Assembly (NCBI RefSeq): GCF_000012725.1
Contig: NC_007406.1
Span: forward strand, 2,508,001-2,572,000
Length of the DNA: 64,000 nucleotides
DNA from: Nitrobacter winogradskyi Nb-255
GTDB taxonomy: Bacteria; Pseudomonadota; Alphaproteobacteria; Rhizobiales; Xanthobacteraceae
Direction: 5' to 3'
Shown: positions 9,269-18,015 of the stretch, one piece after another
How the letters are laid out: the number at the start of each line of letters is the position of its first letter
How positions within the stretch are numbered: the stretch's first letter is position 1
Notes under the pieces: generated by a model
The model's database searches: none
Seen by the model: only the letters and a program-made list of their open reading frames with translations
What the model was told of the DNA's origin: nothing
Made by a program: the position numbers and the translations under genes

Positions 9269-10998
9269 GCGTTTTCTCGTGCCAATAGGGACAGGCCCGC
9301 GAGTGCATTCGGGACCTCGTGCTGAAAATCGGGACCGTTGAGGCCGAGCTTTCGGGCGAGCAGGCTTTCGGTCAGAATCTCGCGCGTGCCGAAGCCAAGC
9401 CGGGCAGCGCGCGCGCCGAGATCATGCTCCGTGATGCAAGCGGAAAGCTGCCGCGCCACGCGCTGCCAGAACTTACGCTCGTCGATGCCGTAGAAGCTCT
9501 GCACCAGATGCGAGATTTCGGAGAGGCTGAAGACGAACACGCAGTCGACGAACAGGTCGCGCAGGTCCTCGGGACGTTGCATCCAATAATATTGATTGGG
9601 CTGCGCGTTGCGGTAGTCGGGGTTCAGCGTTTCGAAATCCGGGGCCAGCGCCGGATCGGCCAGGAAGTCCGGCACGAATTCCAGGCTGTCGTGGAAATCG
9701 CGCAGGATCAACCGTTCCGGCCATCCGTCGCGGTGAACGAGCACCATGTTCTGGCCGTGCGCCTCGGTCGCGATGCCATGGGCGATGAGAAGCCGCCATA
9801 CCGGCAACAGGGCGACATGGATCAGGCGGTCGAGCCATTCCATGACGCCGTAGCGGCTCACCCACGGATCAATGAATGGCCGCCCGTCCGCCTCCACCGC
9901 CATCAGCGCATTGAACGGCGCCGCGGCCTCGCCTTCGGCGAGTTTGTCCTCGACGCTCTCGCGCCAGATCGCAGCGATCTCGCCGCCGAGCGGGCCATCG
10001 CGATCCATGATCAGGCCGGCATGTTCGCGCAGAATGTCGAGACGGCAATCGCCCCTGAACAGCGGGTCGGAGTCGATCACTTCGCCGAGCCAGTGCGACA
10101 ACACCGGAGCAGTCCCGACCGAATGCGGCTCGATCGTGCGGCGCGTCGACGTGTTGACGATATTCATCGCCAGTTTCACGCCGCTGCGGCGCGGGTCGCG
10201 CGCATTCGTCAACGAGCGCACCGACTGGCTGGCGCGGTAGGGATCGCCGGCGGTCCCCAGGTAATACACGCGCCCGGATTGGATCAGAGATTTCAATCGG
10301 CCTTCGGACAGGTCGCGCCATTGCCAGGGGTGGATCGGCATCAGACCGAAATCCCGTCCCTCGATGCCGAGCGCGGCGCTCCGGCGTCGTAGCTCATGCC
10401 AGCCCTGCACGCCGATCTCACGCTGCCAGAACAAATCCTCGCTGTCGGGCAGCGCGAGATGCAACAGGTCGCGCGCGACCGCGAGCCAGACCAGTTGGAA
10501 ACTGTTGCCTGCCTCAGGTCCGTAAGCGCGATGGTCAGCCTCATCGAAGCCGGTGCGCGATTTGAAGCAGGGATGATAAGGATGCCCCTCGTCGATCGCC
10601 GCATCGAGCGCACAGAACGCCAGATGCCTCCGGTCGCGACGCGGCTGGTGCTGACAATTCCAGCGCATCAGCGCGGCGGTCTGCTCAAGCTCGCGGCCGA
10701 GTTGCGCCCGCGCCTGCTCCGGGCCGGGCAGCGCCGAGACAATGTCGGCGATCGAAGCCTGACGCCATTCGCCGGCCGTGCGCCATTCGACGGTTCCCGC
10801 TTCGAGTCGTGGCCGGCCGAAAGCGCCGAGACGACCGCGCGACCGCCAGGCACGACCATCGACGCTCCATTCGAAACCTTGGGCGCCGCGGACGGTCCGG
10901 TCAATGCTCCCGAACAGATTTTCGTAAAGCGCCGCCGCGGTAAGCTGGCGCACTATTCGCTCTTCCGGCCGGTCGGCGATATCAAAGGGCAGCGGCAC
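9265..10998 (-). CDS. asbB: NRPS-independent siderophore synthetase, AsbB-like (IucA/IucC family)
   Basis: About 577 residues. Family motifs are HPWQWRDLSEG, VKLAMNIVNTSTRRTIEPHS, EAHGQNMVLVHRDG and LILRDFHDSLEF, which form the ATP and carboxylate sites, followed by the FhuF-like C-terminal region. Such enzymes condense citrate with a polyamine amine through an adenylate. I place the start at GTG 10998, five bases after AGGGAGG, giving a 17-base overlap with the upstream gene; the open frame continues to 11235 but that part is out-of-frame asbA sequence. GTG 11004 is the alternative. Confidence 0.88.
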   Translation of the reverse strand: MPLPFDIADRPEERIVRQLTAAALYENLFGSIDRTVRGAQGFEWSVDGRAWRSRGRLGAFGRPRLEAGTVEWRTAGEWRQASIADIVSALPGPEQARAQLGRELEQTAALMRWNCQHQPRRDRRHLAFCALDAAIDEGHPYHPCFKSRTGFDEADHRAYGPEAGNSFQLVWLAVARDLLHLALPDSEDLFWQREIGVQGWHELRRRSAALGIEGRDFGLMPIHPWQWRDLSEGRLKSLIQSGRVYYLGTAGDPYRASQSVRSLTNARDPRRSGVKLAMNIVNTSTRRTIEPHSVGTAPVLSHWLGEVIDSDPLFRGDCRLDILREHAGLIMDRDGPLGGEIAAIWRESVEDKLAEGEAAAPFNALMAVEADGRPFIDPWVSRYGVMEWLDRLIHVALLPVWRLLIAHGIATEAHGQNMVLVHRDGWPERLILRDFHDSLEFVPDFLADPALAPDFETLNPDYRNAQPNQYYWMQRPEDLRDLFVDCVFVFSLSEISHLVQSFYGIDERKFWQRVARQLSACITEHDLGARAARLGFGTREILTESLLARKLGLNGPDFQHEVPNALAGLSLLARENA

Positions 10999-12772
10999 GA
11001 GCACCTCCCTGACGCGCGGCACGGCTTGCCACGCACAATGGATTGGGGAGTTGCACATAGATCGCCCGGCCATCATCCGCTTCCAGCTCGTCGATATCGA
11101 GCATGCGGGTGAGCAGATTGGCCTTGGCGGCGATGGTCGGACGGCTGAGGAATCCCGCGGCGAATTCGCCGCCGACACCGGTAAGTTCGCTTGCGAGACG
11201 TTCCAGCCGCGCGCGCAACATGGCGAGCAGCGCATCTTCCATGATCAGGCCGTCATGCCCCATGCGCGCGATGACCGAGCATATCTGGTTGACGATCAGG
11301 TAGTAGCCGAAGCGTTCCTGAATCACGCAATCGTCGAAATACAATCCGGGGATTCCATCGGTCTCCGGCGCCAGCGCCGTCAATCGGTCGCGGTGGGTGT
11401 TGGAAAGGTAGAAGCCCTGGTTGTCGCGATAGTAGCAGGCATCCGGATAGCCGGACGAGACATCGAGCAGGCTGTTCTGCTGGTGCGCTTCCAACGCCAC
11501 GCCGAGTTCATCGTAGAGCCTGACCAGCGGCTCGAGCGCGCAATCGAGATAGGCCGAGAACCAGCGCCGGCAGACTTCCCTCACCGGCTCCCCGTCGCGT
11601 GCGGCGAGATCGCGGATGATCGTCTCCAGCCAGGAGCGCGCACCCGGCGGCGGATCGGCGGTCAAGGCGGCGATGGTGACGCCGCTGTTCTCGCTCCCCT
11701 TGGTGAATGGATTCTCGCGGAAGATCACCTCGAAGCCGCTTTCCGCGCGGCCGGGCAGCGCCAGCGTCAAATAGGCCGGATCCCGGATCAGGCGGAAACG
11801 CGGATAGCGCGCCAGGAAATCCGTGCCCGCGAACAGCCGCGACATCGCAACGCCGGCTTCAAGCTCAGGCATATGGTTGACGCGCAGGGAATTGGTGATC
11901 CGCACCGGCAGCGAGAATTTCAGCATCCACGGCAGGTCCGCGTTGTAGACCGTGCGTACCGAGGAGGTCGGCGTGAACCAGGCGCCGATGGCCCCAAGCG
12001 GACGCAGCCGTCCCTGTGCGACCAGTTGCGCGATCGAGGGATCCAGCATCAACGCCTCGGCCTGGAGGGGATGCATGGGGATCAGCGCCTCGCCCTGACG
12101 CAACAGTTTGCAATCCCGCGAAGGAATCAGCGTTCGAAGAATATCGGGCAGAGACACGCCCGGCGCGGCATCGTGACGTAGCAAGGTTGCGTCGGCGGCG
12201 AAGAAAGTGAGACGAAAGCGTCCGTGATGCTCGGGGGCATAGGCTGGCCGCTGCCAGCTCGTCATGCCCTGAAGGCTCTTCGGCGTGGGATGCAGCCAGT
12301 GGCCGAACGCAAGGCTCTGCTCGCCGTCAAGGAAGCTCATTCCGCATCGGTGCGCCGCCGCGCATTCCAGCCCGTCCGCGATGCAGCGGTAGCTCGTGAG
12401 CACGCGACCCAGCAGTTCGACTTCTTCATTGCGCATGGCATCCGCCCGCTCTGCGCCCATGCTGGCGTAGCATTCCTGCACCATGAGATAGAGCGCACGC
12501 AGCGGCGCGATCTCGCGCCACGAATTTCCCGGCAGGCGGCAAACAAAGATTCGCCCGAATCTTAACGGCCCGCATAATGAGTACCGCTCGATTTCGGCAC
12601 GCAACCGCGCGGCCGTCATCGCGCAGTCCCATTCGACGCAGTCAACGGCCACGCCGTCCTCAAGACAGTGCGCCGAGACCACGCCGGGATCGACCTCACG
12701 TAAATAACAGTTGGCGAAACTCTGGAATGTCGCGCGTTCGGCGATCTGGCTCTTGGATATCTGCATCAGCAT
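10982..12772 (-). CDS. asbA: NRPS-independent siderophore synthetase, AsbA-like (IucA/IucC family)
   Basis: About 596 residues, the first gene of the siderophore operon. Motifs are IPMHPLQAEALM, TSSVRTVYNADLPWMLKFSLP, RITNSLRVNHMPE, ALEAHQQNSLLDVSSGYPD and a C-terminal FhuF-like region. By analogy with AsbA it would join a spermidine-type amine to citrate. The ATG at 12772 follows AGAAGAATAC; ATG 12766 and 12811 are alternatives. The 261-base gap to the divergent sigma-factor gene should hold the promoter. Iron regulation is expected but I cannot identify a convincing operator. Confidence 0.88.
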   Translation of the reverse strand: MLMQISKSQIAERATFQSFANCYLREVDPGVVSAHCLEDGVAVDCVEWDCAMTAARLRAEIERYSLCGPLRFGRIFVCRLPGNSWREIAPLRALYLMVQECYASMGAERADAMRNEEVELLGRVLTSYRCIADGLECAAAHRCGMSFLDGEQSLAFGHWLHPTPKSLQGMTSWQRPAYAPEHHGRFRLTFFAADATLLRHDAAPGVSLPDILRTLIPSRDCKLLRQGEALIPMHPLQAEALMLDPSIAQLVAQGRLRPLGAIGAWFTPTSSVRTVYNADLPWMLKFSLPVRITNSLRVNHMPELEAGVAMSRLFAGTDFLARYPRFRLIRDPAYLTLALPGRAESGFEVIFRENPFTKGSENSGVTIAALTADPPPGARSWLETIIRDLAARDGEPVREVCRRWFSAYLDCALEPLVRLYDELGVALEAHQQNSLLDVSSGYPDACYYRDNQGFYLSNTHRDRLTALAPETDGIPGLYFDDCVIQERFGYYLIVNQICSVIARMGHDGLIMEDALLAMLRARLERLASELTGVGGEFAAGFLSRPTIAAKANLLTRMLDIDELEADDGRAIYVQLPNPLCVASRAARQGGARAAAL

Positions 12773-13033
12773 GTATTCTTCTGCGAACCGCCCGGGATCG
12801 ATGGGCCACATCGACTAAACGACCCGCGGCCACCAATGCCGTAATGGGAACCCGGCTCACAGTTTAGAATTCAACCAACTATCAATTGCAGAGATGTTCT
12901 TGACGTTGAGAATGCCTATAGTAACGCTAGAACGTATCTCTGTTCGAGTAAGCACCAATAAAGCTGCCAGCCCGAATGTTGTCTCCGGACGATCACTGTC
13001 CGAGATCAGGCTGATGCGCGACGAGAAAACAGC

Positions 13034-13534
13034 ATGTCGTCCACGACAGAACTGCTCAATATCTTTAAGGCGGAGCAGGGCCAGCTTCAGCGGTTGGTTC
13101 GACGCCTTACGGGAAATCCGCACACCGCTGAGGATGTCGTCCACGATACCTTCATCAAGCTGATGCATCGCGACGTGGGGAAGTGCGATGTCGGCCTGGT
13201 CGTCACCACGGCACGCAACCTCGCGCGCGATGCGATGCGCGCTGAACGCGTGCGTACCTCCTATGCCGAAAGCGTATCACGCGAGCAGGTGCATGGGGGC
13301 GTAGTCGGCCCGGAGGATGCCGTCTCGAGCCGGATGGATCTCGACGCGCTGTTGCGCGCGCTGGAGACGTTGCCTCGTCGCACCCAGCGCATCTTTCTTC
13401 TCAGCAAGGTCGACGGCATGACCTATCCGCAGATCGCCCGCAGCCTGGGTATCTCGGTCTCGACCGTTGAGAAAGAAATGATCTCCGCCCTCGAGTTCTG
13501 TCGCAACTGGAGACGCCGGCGAGAGAACGTTTGA
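13034..13534 (+). CDS. ECF RNA polymerase sigma factor, FecI-like
   Basis: The 166-residue protein has sigma region 2 (RRLTGNPHTAEDVVHDTFIKLMHRDV) and region 4 (LPRRTQRIFLLSKVDGMTYPQIARSLGISVSTVEKEMISAL), the length and layout of FecI. FecI sigma factors switch on siderophore receptor genes after a signal from an outer-membrane receptor and FecR. No fecR is adjacent. The only fecR in the window is at 4116-5099, separated by the siderophore operon, so the two probably work together. It diverges from asbA and could drive it. Confidence 0.9.
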   Translation: MSSTTELLNIFKAEQGQLQRLVRRLTGNPHTAEDVVHDTFIKLMHRDVGKCDVGLVVTTARNLARDAMRAERVRTSYAESVSREQVHGGVVGPEDAVSSRMDLDALLRALETLPRRTQRIFLLSKVDGMTYPQIARSLGISVSTVEKEMISALEFCRNWRRRRENV

Positions 13535-13567
13535 GCTTCCATGCGCCGTGCAGTCGTGCCGCATCCA

Positions 13568-13699
13568 TAGCGTTTTCGAGCGAAGCATGTCCTTGGGCTC
13601 GACCCGAGGATGGATGACCGGTTCGCGTGAAGAAAACGCGTCAAAACAACAATCTAGAGCTTCGTTTCTGACTTCAATCAGAAACGATAATGCTCTAAG
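13568..13699. repeat. dispersed palindromic repeat, copy 2
   Basis: Begins agcgttttcgagcgaagcat and continues with cgcgtgaagaaaacgcgtca and an inverted pair around tttctgacttcaatcagaaa. Same family as the copy at 5526 but in the opposite orientation. Confidence 0.85.
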
Positions 13700-13974
13700 C
13701 ATCGGGTTCGGGAAAAACAGGCCGCCCATTCCCTGGCGGGGTCGAGGCCGATCGGCACGATACATGTCCCGATTCCCATGTCCTGTTTCTATGTCCTGAT
13801 TTGAGGCAATCGTCTCAGTCATCAACCATAGGCAGCAGATCGTCCTCGTGCGGTTGCTCAGGCTATTCACGTATGAGAACAATAATTTAGAGCCACTCTT
13901 TTGACGAGTTAGAGGCAAAGAAGCTCCACCCTTCCTTGACAAGCACGAGACAGATCGGCGCGGTCGCAAACAGG

Positions 13975-14433
13975 ATGGACACGGCAACTTGCGAAGCCAG
14001 GTCGATTGCCATAGGGTCGCCGAATCCGAGTGGAGTGGAATTTGTGCTCGCGGCGTTGAGGAGAAGGTACGCAAGGTTCGCCATTGCGGCGCTTTATGCG
14101 CTGGCGATGGTGATGGTGGGCGTGGCTCATCAGCCTGCCAGCCAACACCTGACTCCGACTGAACTCGCCCAATACGCTCTCCCGGACAGCACGATCCCGA
14201 TCCTGTGCTCCGAGGATCCGGACCACACGGATCCCGGCCGCACCGATCTGAAACCAGCCGGCTGCGATGCCTGCAGGCTTATTTCCGGGCCCGGTATCGT
14301 CGGCGCGCCGCCTGTTGTCAGCCCTGCTCGTCTAGCGTTACCGACGGGTTTTTCTCTGGCTGGCTATGCGTACCAACCCGTTATACGCGCCTCCGACAAT
14401 TTTCTGTCGCGCGCGCCTCCGAGCGTGGCCTGA
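13975..14433 (+). CDS. DUF2946-like small membrane-anchored protein
   Basis: About 152 residues; the start is uncertain (TTG 13936, ATG 13975 or GTG 14035/14044). A basic stretch RRRYARF is followed by a membrane helix (AIAALYALAMVMVGVA). A periplasmic part contains CSEDPDH and the motif GCDACRLISG, the Cys-x2-Cys typical of DUF2946 proteins. Family function is unknown, but members lie beside TonB systems and metal-related receptors. Here it directly precedes exbB-exbD-tonB on the same strand. Confidence 0.6.
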   Translation: MDTATCEARSIAIGSPNPSGVEFVLAALRRRYARFAIAALYALAMVMVGVAHQPASQHLTPTELAQYALPDSTIPILCSEDPDHTDPGRTDLKPAGCDACRLISGPGIVGAPPVVSPARLALPTGFSLAGYAYQPVIRASDNFLSRAPPSVA

Positions 14434-14734
14434 CGCATCTGCACGCCGCAAAACAGCTCGGCGTGCATTCAGCTTAACGTGACTTGGCGATATGCGCCTT
14501 GGCTACACCTAGCTCAGCGATAAGCGGCTTGGCGACAGGTGGCGGGCGGGCGATCGACCCGCGTAGAGCTCGGTGTGCGGGAACGCTTGCAGACTTGAGC
14601 TTGCAGCCAGTCATTCGCCTCGTTTGAGATAAAGATGGCCGCGTTCCATGCGCCGGAACGGCCGCGTATATGCGGTGCTGACGCACCGCTCTCAGCAATC
14701 AGCGAGCCTGCTCGCAGAAGAGAGATAAAGTATC

Positions 14735-15697
14735 ATGATGCGTCATTCAGGAATGACATTATCGAGAAAGCGCCATGCGCGGGTTGCGCGCGCTGCGATT
14801 GCCGGCGTTGCCCTGCTCATCGGCGCCTTCGGCCCGCTTCACGCACAAGGACTCCCGCAAGCCACACCGGCCATCACCGCTCCCCATTCGCCCTCCGGGC
14901 CGCCCGCATCGGAGATATCGTCCACCACCGACCACCTCAACGCGACCTCATCGTCGCCCGCACCTGCGTCCGCTCCGAGCGCCATCATCGCCAACGACTC
15001 CGCTTCGCCTCACGAGTTATCTCCGTGGTCGATGTTCATGTCGGCGGATATTGTCGTTCAGCTGGTGATGATCGGTCTTGCGTTTGCGTCGCTGGTGACG
15101 TGGACGATCTGCATCGCGAAGCTGGCGGAGCTGTCGCTGGCGCGGCGCGCGCTGCGGGCGGCGCTGAACAAGATCGGCGACGCGCGCTCGCTGGCGGAAG
15201 CGCAGATGGCGCTCGGCGCGCGGGAGGGCGTGCTGGCCTCGCTGCTGGCCTCGGCGATGCACGAGGCGCGGCTTTCGGCCGGCATTTCCAGCGACGCCGG
15301 CATCAAGGAGCGCGCGGCGTCGAGCTTCGCCGAGATCGTCCGCGCGGAATCGCGCCGCATCCGGCTCGGCATGGGGCTGCTCGCCACCATCGGCGCGACG
15401 TCGCCGTTCGTCGGCCTGTTCGGCACCGTGTGGGGCATCATGAACAGCTTCATCGGGATTTCGAAGTCGCAGACCACCAACCTCGCGGTGGTGGCGCCCG
15501 GCATCGCCGAGGCGCTGCTCGCGACCGCGCTCGGCCTTGTCGCCGCCATTCCGGCGGTCATCATCTACAACTACTTCGCGCGCGTGACGCGGGGCTACAC
15601 CGAACTGGTCGGGCGCGCCTCGGGAGCGGCCGGCCGGCTGCTGTCGCGCGATCTGGACCGCACCCACGGCTCTCTTACCTCGCGCGCGGCGGAGTAG
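14735..15697 (+). CDS. exbB: TonB-system proton channel subunit ExbB
   Basis: A 320-residue inner-membrane protein of the MotA/TolQ/ExbB family. A signal-like N-terminus and a long Pro/Ser-rich periplasmic extension (residues 35-100) are followed by three membrane helices, including the diagnostic [23 protein letters not shown] and [23 protein letters not shown]. The N-terminal extension is usual for rhizobial ExbB. With ExbD it converts the proton gradient into movement of TonB. It is the first gene of exbB-exbD-tonB; the ATG follows an AGAAGAGAGA-type ribosome site. Confidence 0.95.
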   Translation: MMRHSGMTLSRKRHARVARAAIAGVALLIGAFGPLHAQGLPQATPAITAPHSPSGPPASEISSTTDHLNATSSSPAPASAPSAIIANDSASPHELSPWSMFMSADIVVQLVMIGLAFASLVTWTICIAKLAELSLARRALRAALNKIGDARSLAEAQMALGAREGVLASLLASAMHEARLSAGISSDAGIKERAASSFAEIVRAESRRIRLGMGLLATIGATSPFVGLFGTVWGIMNSFIGISKSQTTNLAVVAPGIAEALLATALGLVAAIPAVIIYNYFARVTRGYTELVGRASGAAGRLLSRDLDRTHGSLTSRAAE

Positions 15698-15701
15698 GCC
15701 G

Positions 15702-16172
15702 ATGGGCGCATCGATCGCGGAAGGCGGCTTCGACGACGACGAGGAGTACGGCGAAGCCCACGAGATCAACGTCACGCCGTTCATCGACGTGATCCTGGTT
15801 CTTCTGATCATCTTCATGGTGGCCGCGCCGCTGTCGACCGTCGATCTTCCGGTCAACCTGCCGACATCGAGCGCGACGCCGCAGAAGAAGCCGGACAAGC
15901 CGACCTATGTCAGCATCAAGGCCGATCTCGCGGTGGCGATCGGCGAGACGCTGGTCAAGCGGGTCGACCTGGTGCGGACGCTGGAGACCACGCCGAACAT
16001 GACGAAGGAGAGCTTCATCTTTCTGCGCGCCGATCGCGCGGTGCCCTATGGCGACCTGATGGACGTGCTGGAGATCCTGCGTACCGGCGGCTACGCGAAG
16101 ATCAAGCTGGTGGCGCTGGAGGGCGTTCCCGACGCCCGGTCGGTTCCGGCGGCGAACACGGCGGGGCGTTGA
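15702..16172 (+). CDS. exbD: TonB-system proton channel subunit ExbD
   Basis: The 156-residue protein has one membrane helix (INVTPFIDVILVLLIIFMVAAPL) that carries the proton-binding Asp in FIDVILVLL, then a periplasmic domain of the TolR/ExbD type. It starts four bases after the exbB stop and ends one base before the tonB start, so the three genes are one operon. It supplies energy for the outer-membrane receptors in this window. Confidence 0.95.
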   Translation: MGASIAEGGFDDDEEYGEAHEINVTPFIDVILVLLIIFMVAAPLSTVDLPVNLPTSSATPQKKPDKPTYVSIKADLAVAIGETLVKRVDLVRTLETTPNMTKESFIFLRADRAVPYGDLMDVLEILRTGGYAKIKLVALEGVPDARSVPAANTAGR

Positions 16173-16173
16173 G

Positions 16174-16965
16174 ATGCCTGAGATTGTCGAACAGCCACCG
16201 TCCGGCCGGCTCTGGCTTTCCGCCGCCGCCGCCGCGCTTGCGATCCATCTCGGCTGCGTGGCGCTGGCGCTGGCTCACCTGGACACGGATGAGGCGGCCG
16301 AGGATCTCGGCGCGCCGGCGATCGAGATCGGGCTCGACCTGTCCTCGCCGCATCGCGAGGTGACCGACCTTCCGCCCGGACCGGACACCGACGCGTCGAT
16401 GGCCTCGCCCGCGCTGGCCGAGCAGAAGGCGGTCGAGGAGGAAACCGATCTGCCGAAGGATACGCCGACGGAGAGCGCTGATCCGGACCGCATCGTCACC
16501 GAGAACGAGTCGCGGAAGCCGTTCGATGACGCCACCGAGAAGGCGGCGAAGCAGACGCAGGCCTCGCAGGAATCGGCGGCGGCCGAGGCGACCGCGATGC
16601 CGAGCGTCGAACAGGCGCAGGAGTCGGAGCGGTCGGTGGCGCCGCAGCAGGGCACCGGCGCCAGCGCGCGCCGCATCCGCGCCACCTGGCAGAAGGAGCT
16701 GGTGGCGCATCTCGACAAGCACAAGCGCTATCCGCCCGACCGGAGCCAGAAGAACGCCGAGATCCTCGTCAACTTCGAGCTCGACCGCATGGGCCATGTC
16801 GTCTCGGCCACGATCGTGAACGGATCGGGCGATCCGATCTTCGACCAGGCCGCGCTCGCCATGCTGCGCCGCTCAGACCCCGTCCCGCCACCGCCCCCCC
16901 TCATCGCCGACGAGGGCCTCAGCTTCACGCTCCCCGTCGTCTTCAGGGTCAAAGGTAAGGGGTGA
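16174..16965 (+). CDS. tonB: energy transducer TonB
   Basis: The 263-residue protein has an N-terminal signal anchor (LWLSAAAAALAIHLGCVALALA), a long acidic Glu/Ala-rich periplasmic spacer in place of the usual Pro-Glu/Pro-Lys repeats, and a C-terminal TonB domain (WQKELVAHLDKHKRYPPDRS ... ILVNFELDRMGHVVSATIVNGSGDPIFDQAAL). The C-terminal domain contacts the TonB box of the receptors. It is the third gene of the exbB-exbD-tonB operon. Confidence 0.93.
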   Translation: MPEIVEQPPSGRLWLSAAAAALAIHLGCVALALAHLDTDEAAEDLGAPAIEIGLDLSSPHREVTDLPPGPDTDASMASPALAEQKAVEEETDLPKDTPTESADPDRIVTENESRKPFDDATEKAAKQTQASQESAAAEATAMPSVEQAQESERSVAPQQGTGASARRIRATWQKELVAHLDKHKRYPPDRSQKNAEILVNFELDRMGHVVSATIVNGSGDPIFDQAALAMLRRSDPVPPPPPLIADEGLSFTLPVVFRVKGKG

Positions 16966-17063
16966 GGGAAAAGGCGGCGGCCGAAAAGGTTGCAGACAGG
17001 ACAACCCATGTGAGTCACCGTCTACGCTTCGGCTTCTATATGGCCGGGCGAGATCGATTTATC

Positions 17064-17192
17064 AAAGTCCTTCACCGTTTCATGGAAACGGTGAAGGACT
17101 TTATCTTTGTGTTTTGACGCGTTTTCTTCTCGCGAACCGGATTCCATCCTCGTGTCAAGCCCGAGGACATGCTTCGTTCGAAAACGCCATAG
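17064..17192. repeat. dispersed palindromic repeat, copy 3
   Basis: The arm pair aaagtccttcaccgtttc / gaaacggtgaaggacttt is followed by tttgacgcgttttcttctcgcg and cttcgttcgaaaacgccatag. It lies between the convergent tonB and the small secreted-protein gene, where the long perfect hairpin may also stop transcription. Confidence 0.85.
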
Positions 17193-17225
17193 TCGACCCC
17201 GTACGCCAGATACCAGATTGAGCAA

Positions 17226-17579
17226 TCAGGTAGCCTTCGTGAACATCGTCAGAACACCGTTCTGATCAATATTGATAGCCACGACCTGTGCCGAGTTGCG
17301 GCCTTTCGCCGTGAGCGCGGACACCGCCTCCGGCGTCGCGTCAATGGTCTTGCGCAGGGACTTCATGTCCTCCTGCTTCGTATTCGCCACGATGGCATCA
17401 ACCTTTGAGCGCACGTCCGCTTTCAACTCGTCCATGTCGACCACCTGGATACTTCGAATTGCGACGCCTTTTTGAGTCTCTGTCTGAGACTGCGTGGGCG
17501 ATGTTTGCGCCAGCGCCATCGGCGATCCAGCAACAAGCAAGGCAATGGCGGTTGATAATGTAAATGTAAACGTGCGCAT
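17226..17579 (-). CDS. small secreted protein of unknown function
   Basis: The 117-residue protein has a clear Sec signal peptide (MRTFTFTLSTAIALLVAGSPMALA, cleavage after ALA-Q). The mature part has no Cys and contains VDMDELKADVRSKVDAIVANTKQEDMKSLRKTIDA, predicted helical, then a beta-like tail ending LTMFTKAT. I do not recognise a family; similar periplasmic helical proteins occur in Bradyrhizobium relatives. Start ATG 17579. Confidence 0.65.
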   Translation of the reverse strand: MRTFTFTLSTAIALLVAGSPMALAQTSPTQSQTETQKGVAIRSIQVVDMDELKADVRSKVDAIVANTKQEDMKSLRKTIDATPEAVSALTAKGRNSAQVVAINIDQNGVLTMFTKAT

Positions 17580-17773
17580 GTATCAGCTCCGGTTGAGGTA
17601 GAGATGCACACGCAATGTAGCGTCGAAAGGTGTCGAACGCCGGAGGTTTATGCGTTCATTCAATGGATCTGATGTGGCCGCAATGTGCAATTACCTGGTG
17701 ACGGCGTCGCGTCTTGATGGATCGGAGACTGCTTCAAACGTCGGTGACGCAATCTCCGTGCTAAGCGTATCGC

Positions 17774-17866
17774 CTACTGGATCATGTACCAGATGGCGAT
17801 GGCGACCAGAATGACGACGCTCACGCTGACGCCGTAGCGCACCCACTTTGGTATTGTGTCCCACAT
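17774..17866 (-). CDS. possible 30-residue single-helix membrane protein
   Basis: The ORF reads MWDTIPKWVRYGVSVSVVIL, then VAIAIWYMIQ and a stop. An amphipathic basic start followed by about 18 hydrophobic residues is typical of small membrane proteins. It lies in the 436-base gap between the small secreted protein and the GH15 gene. A weak GGTGATGA precedes the ATG. Real expression cannot be judged from sequence alone. Confidence 0.4.
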   Translation of the reverse strand: MWDTIPKWVRYGVSVSVVILVAIAIWYMIQ

Positions 17867-18015
17867 TCATCACCGCCGTTCGTTTGCAGAAGCCCGCAGC
17901 CTGTTCCGCCGGCCAAAACATACACGGAAAATCTTGAGCCACTCATTCTATCTATTGATTCCGCCGACGTGCGCCAGATGCAGCGGCGCGTTCGCGAAGC
18001 GCTGCTCGGCATGAG

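Noticed and set aside
12855-12880. Iron control element (Irr-type) near agtttagaattcaac upstream of asbA
   Set aside because: Only a half-site-like similarity; no convincing second half, so not listed as an operator.
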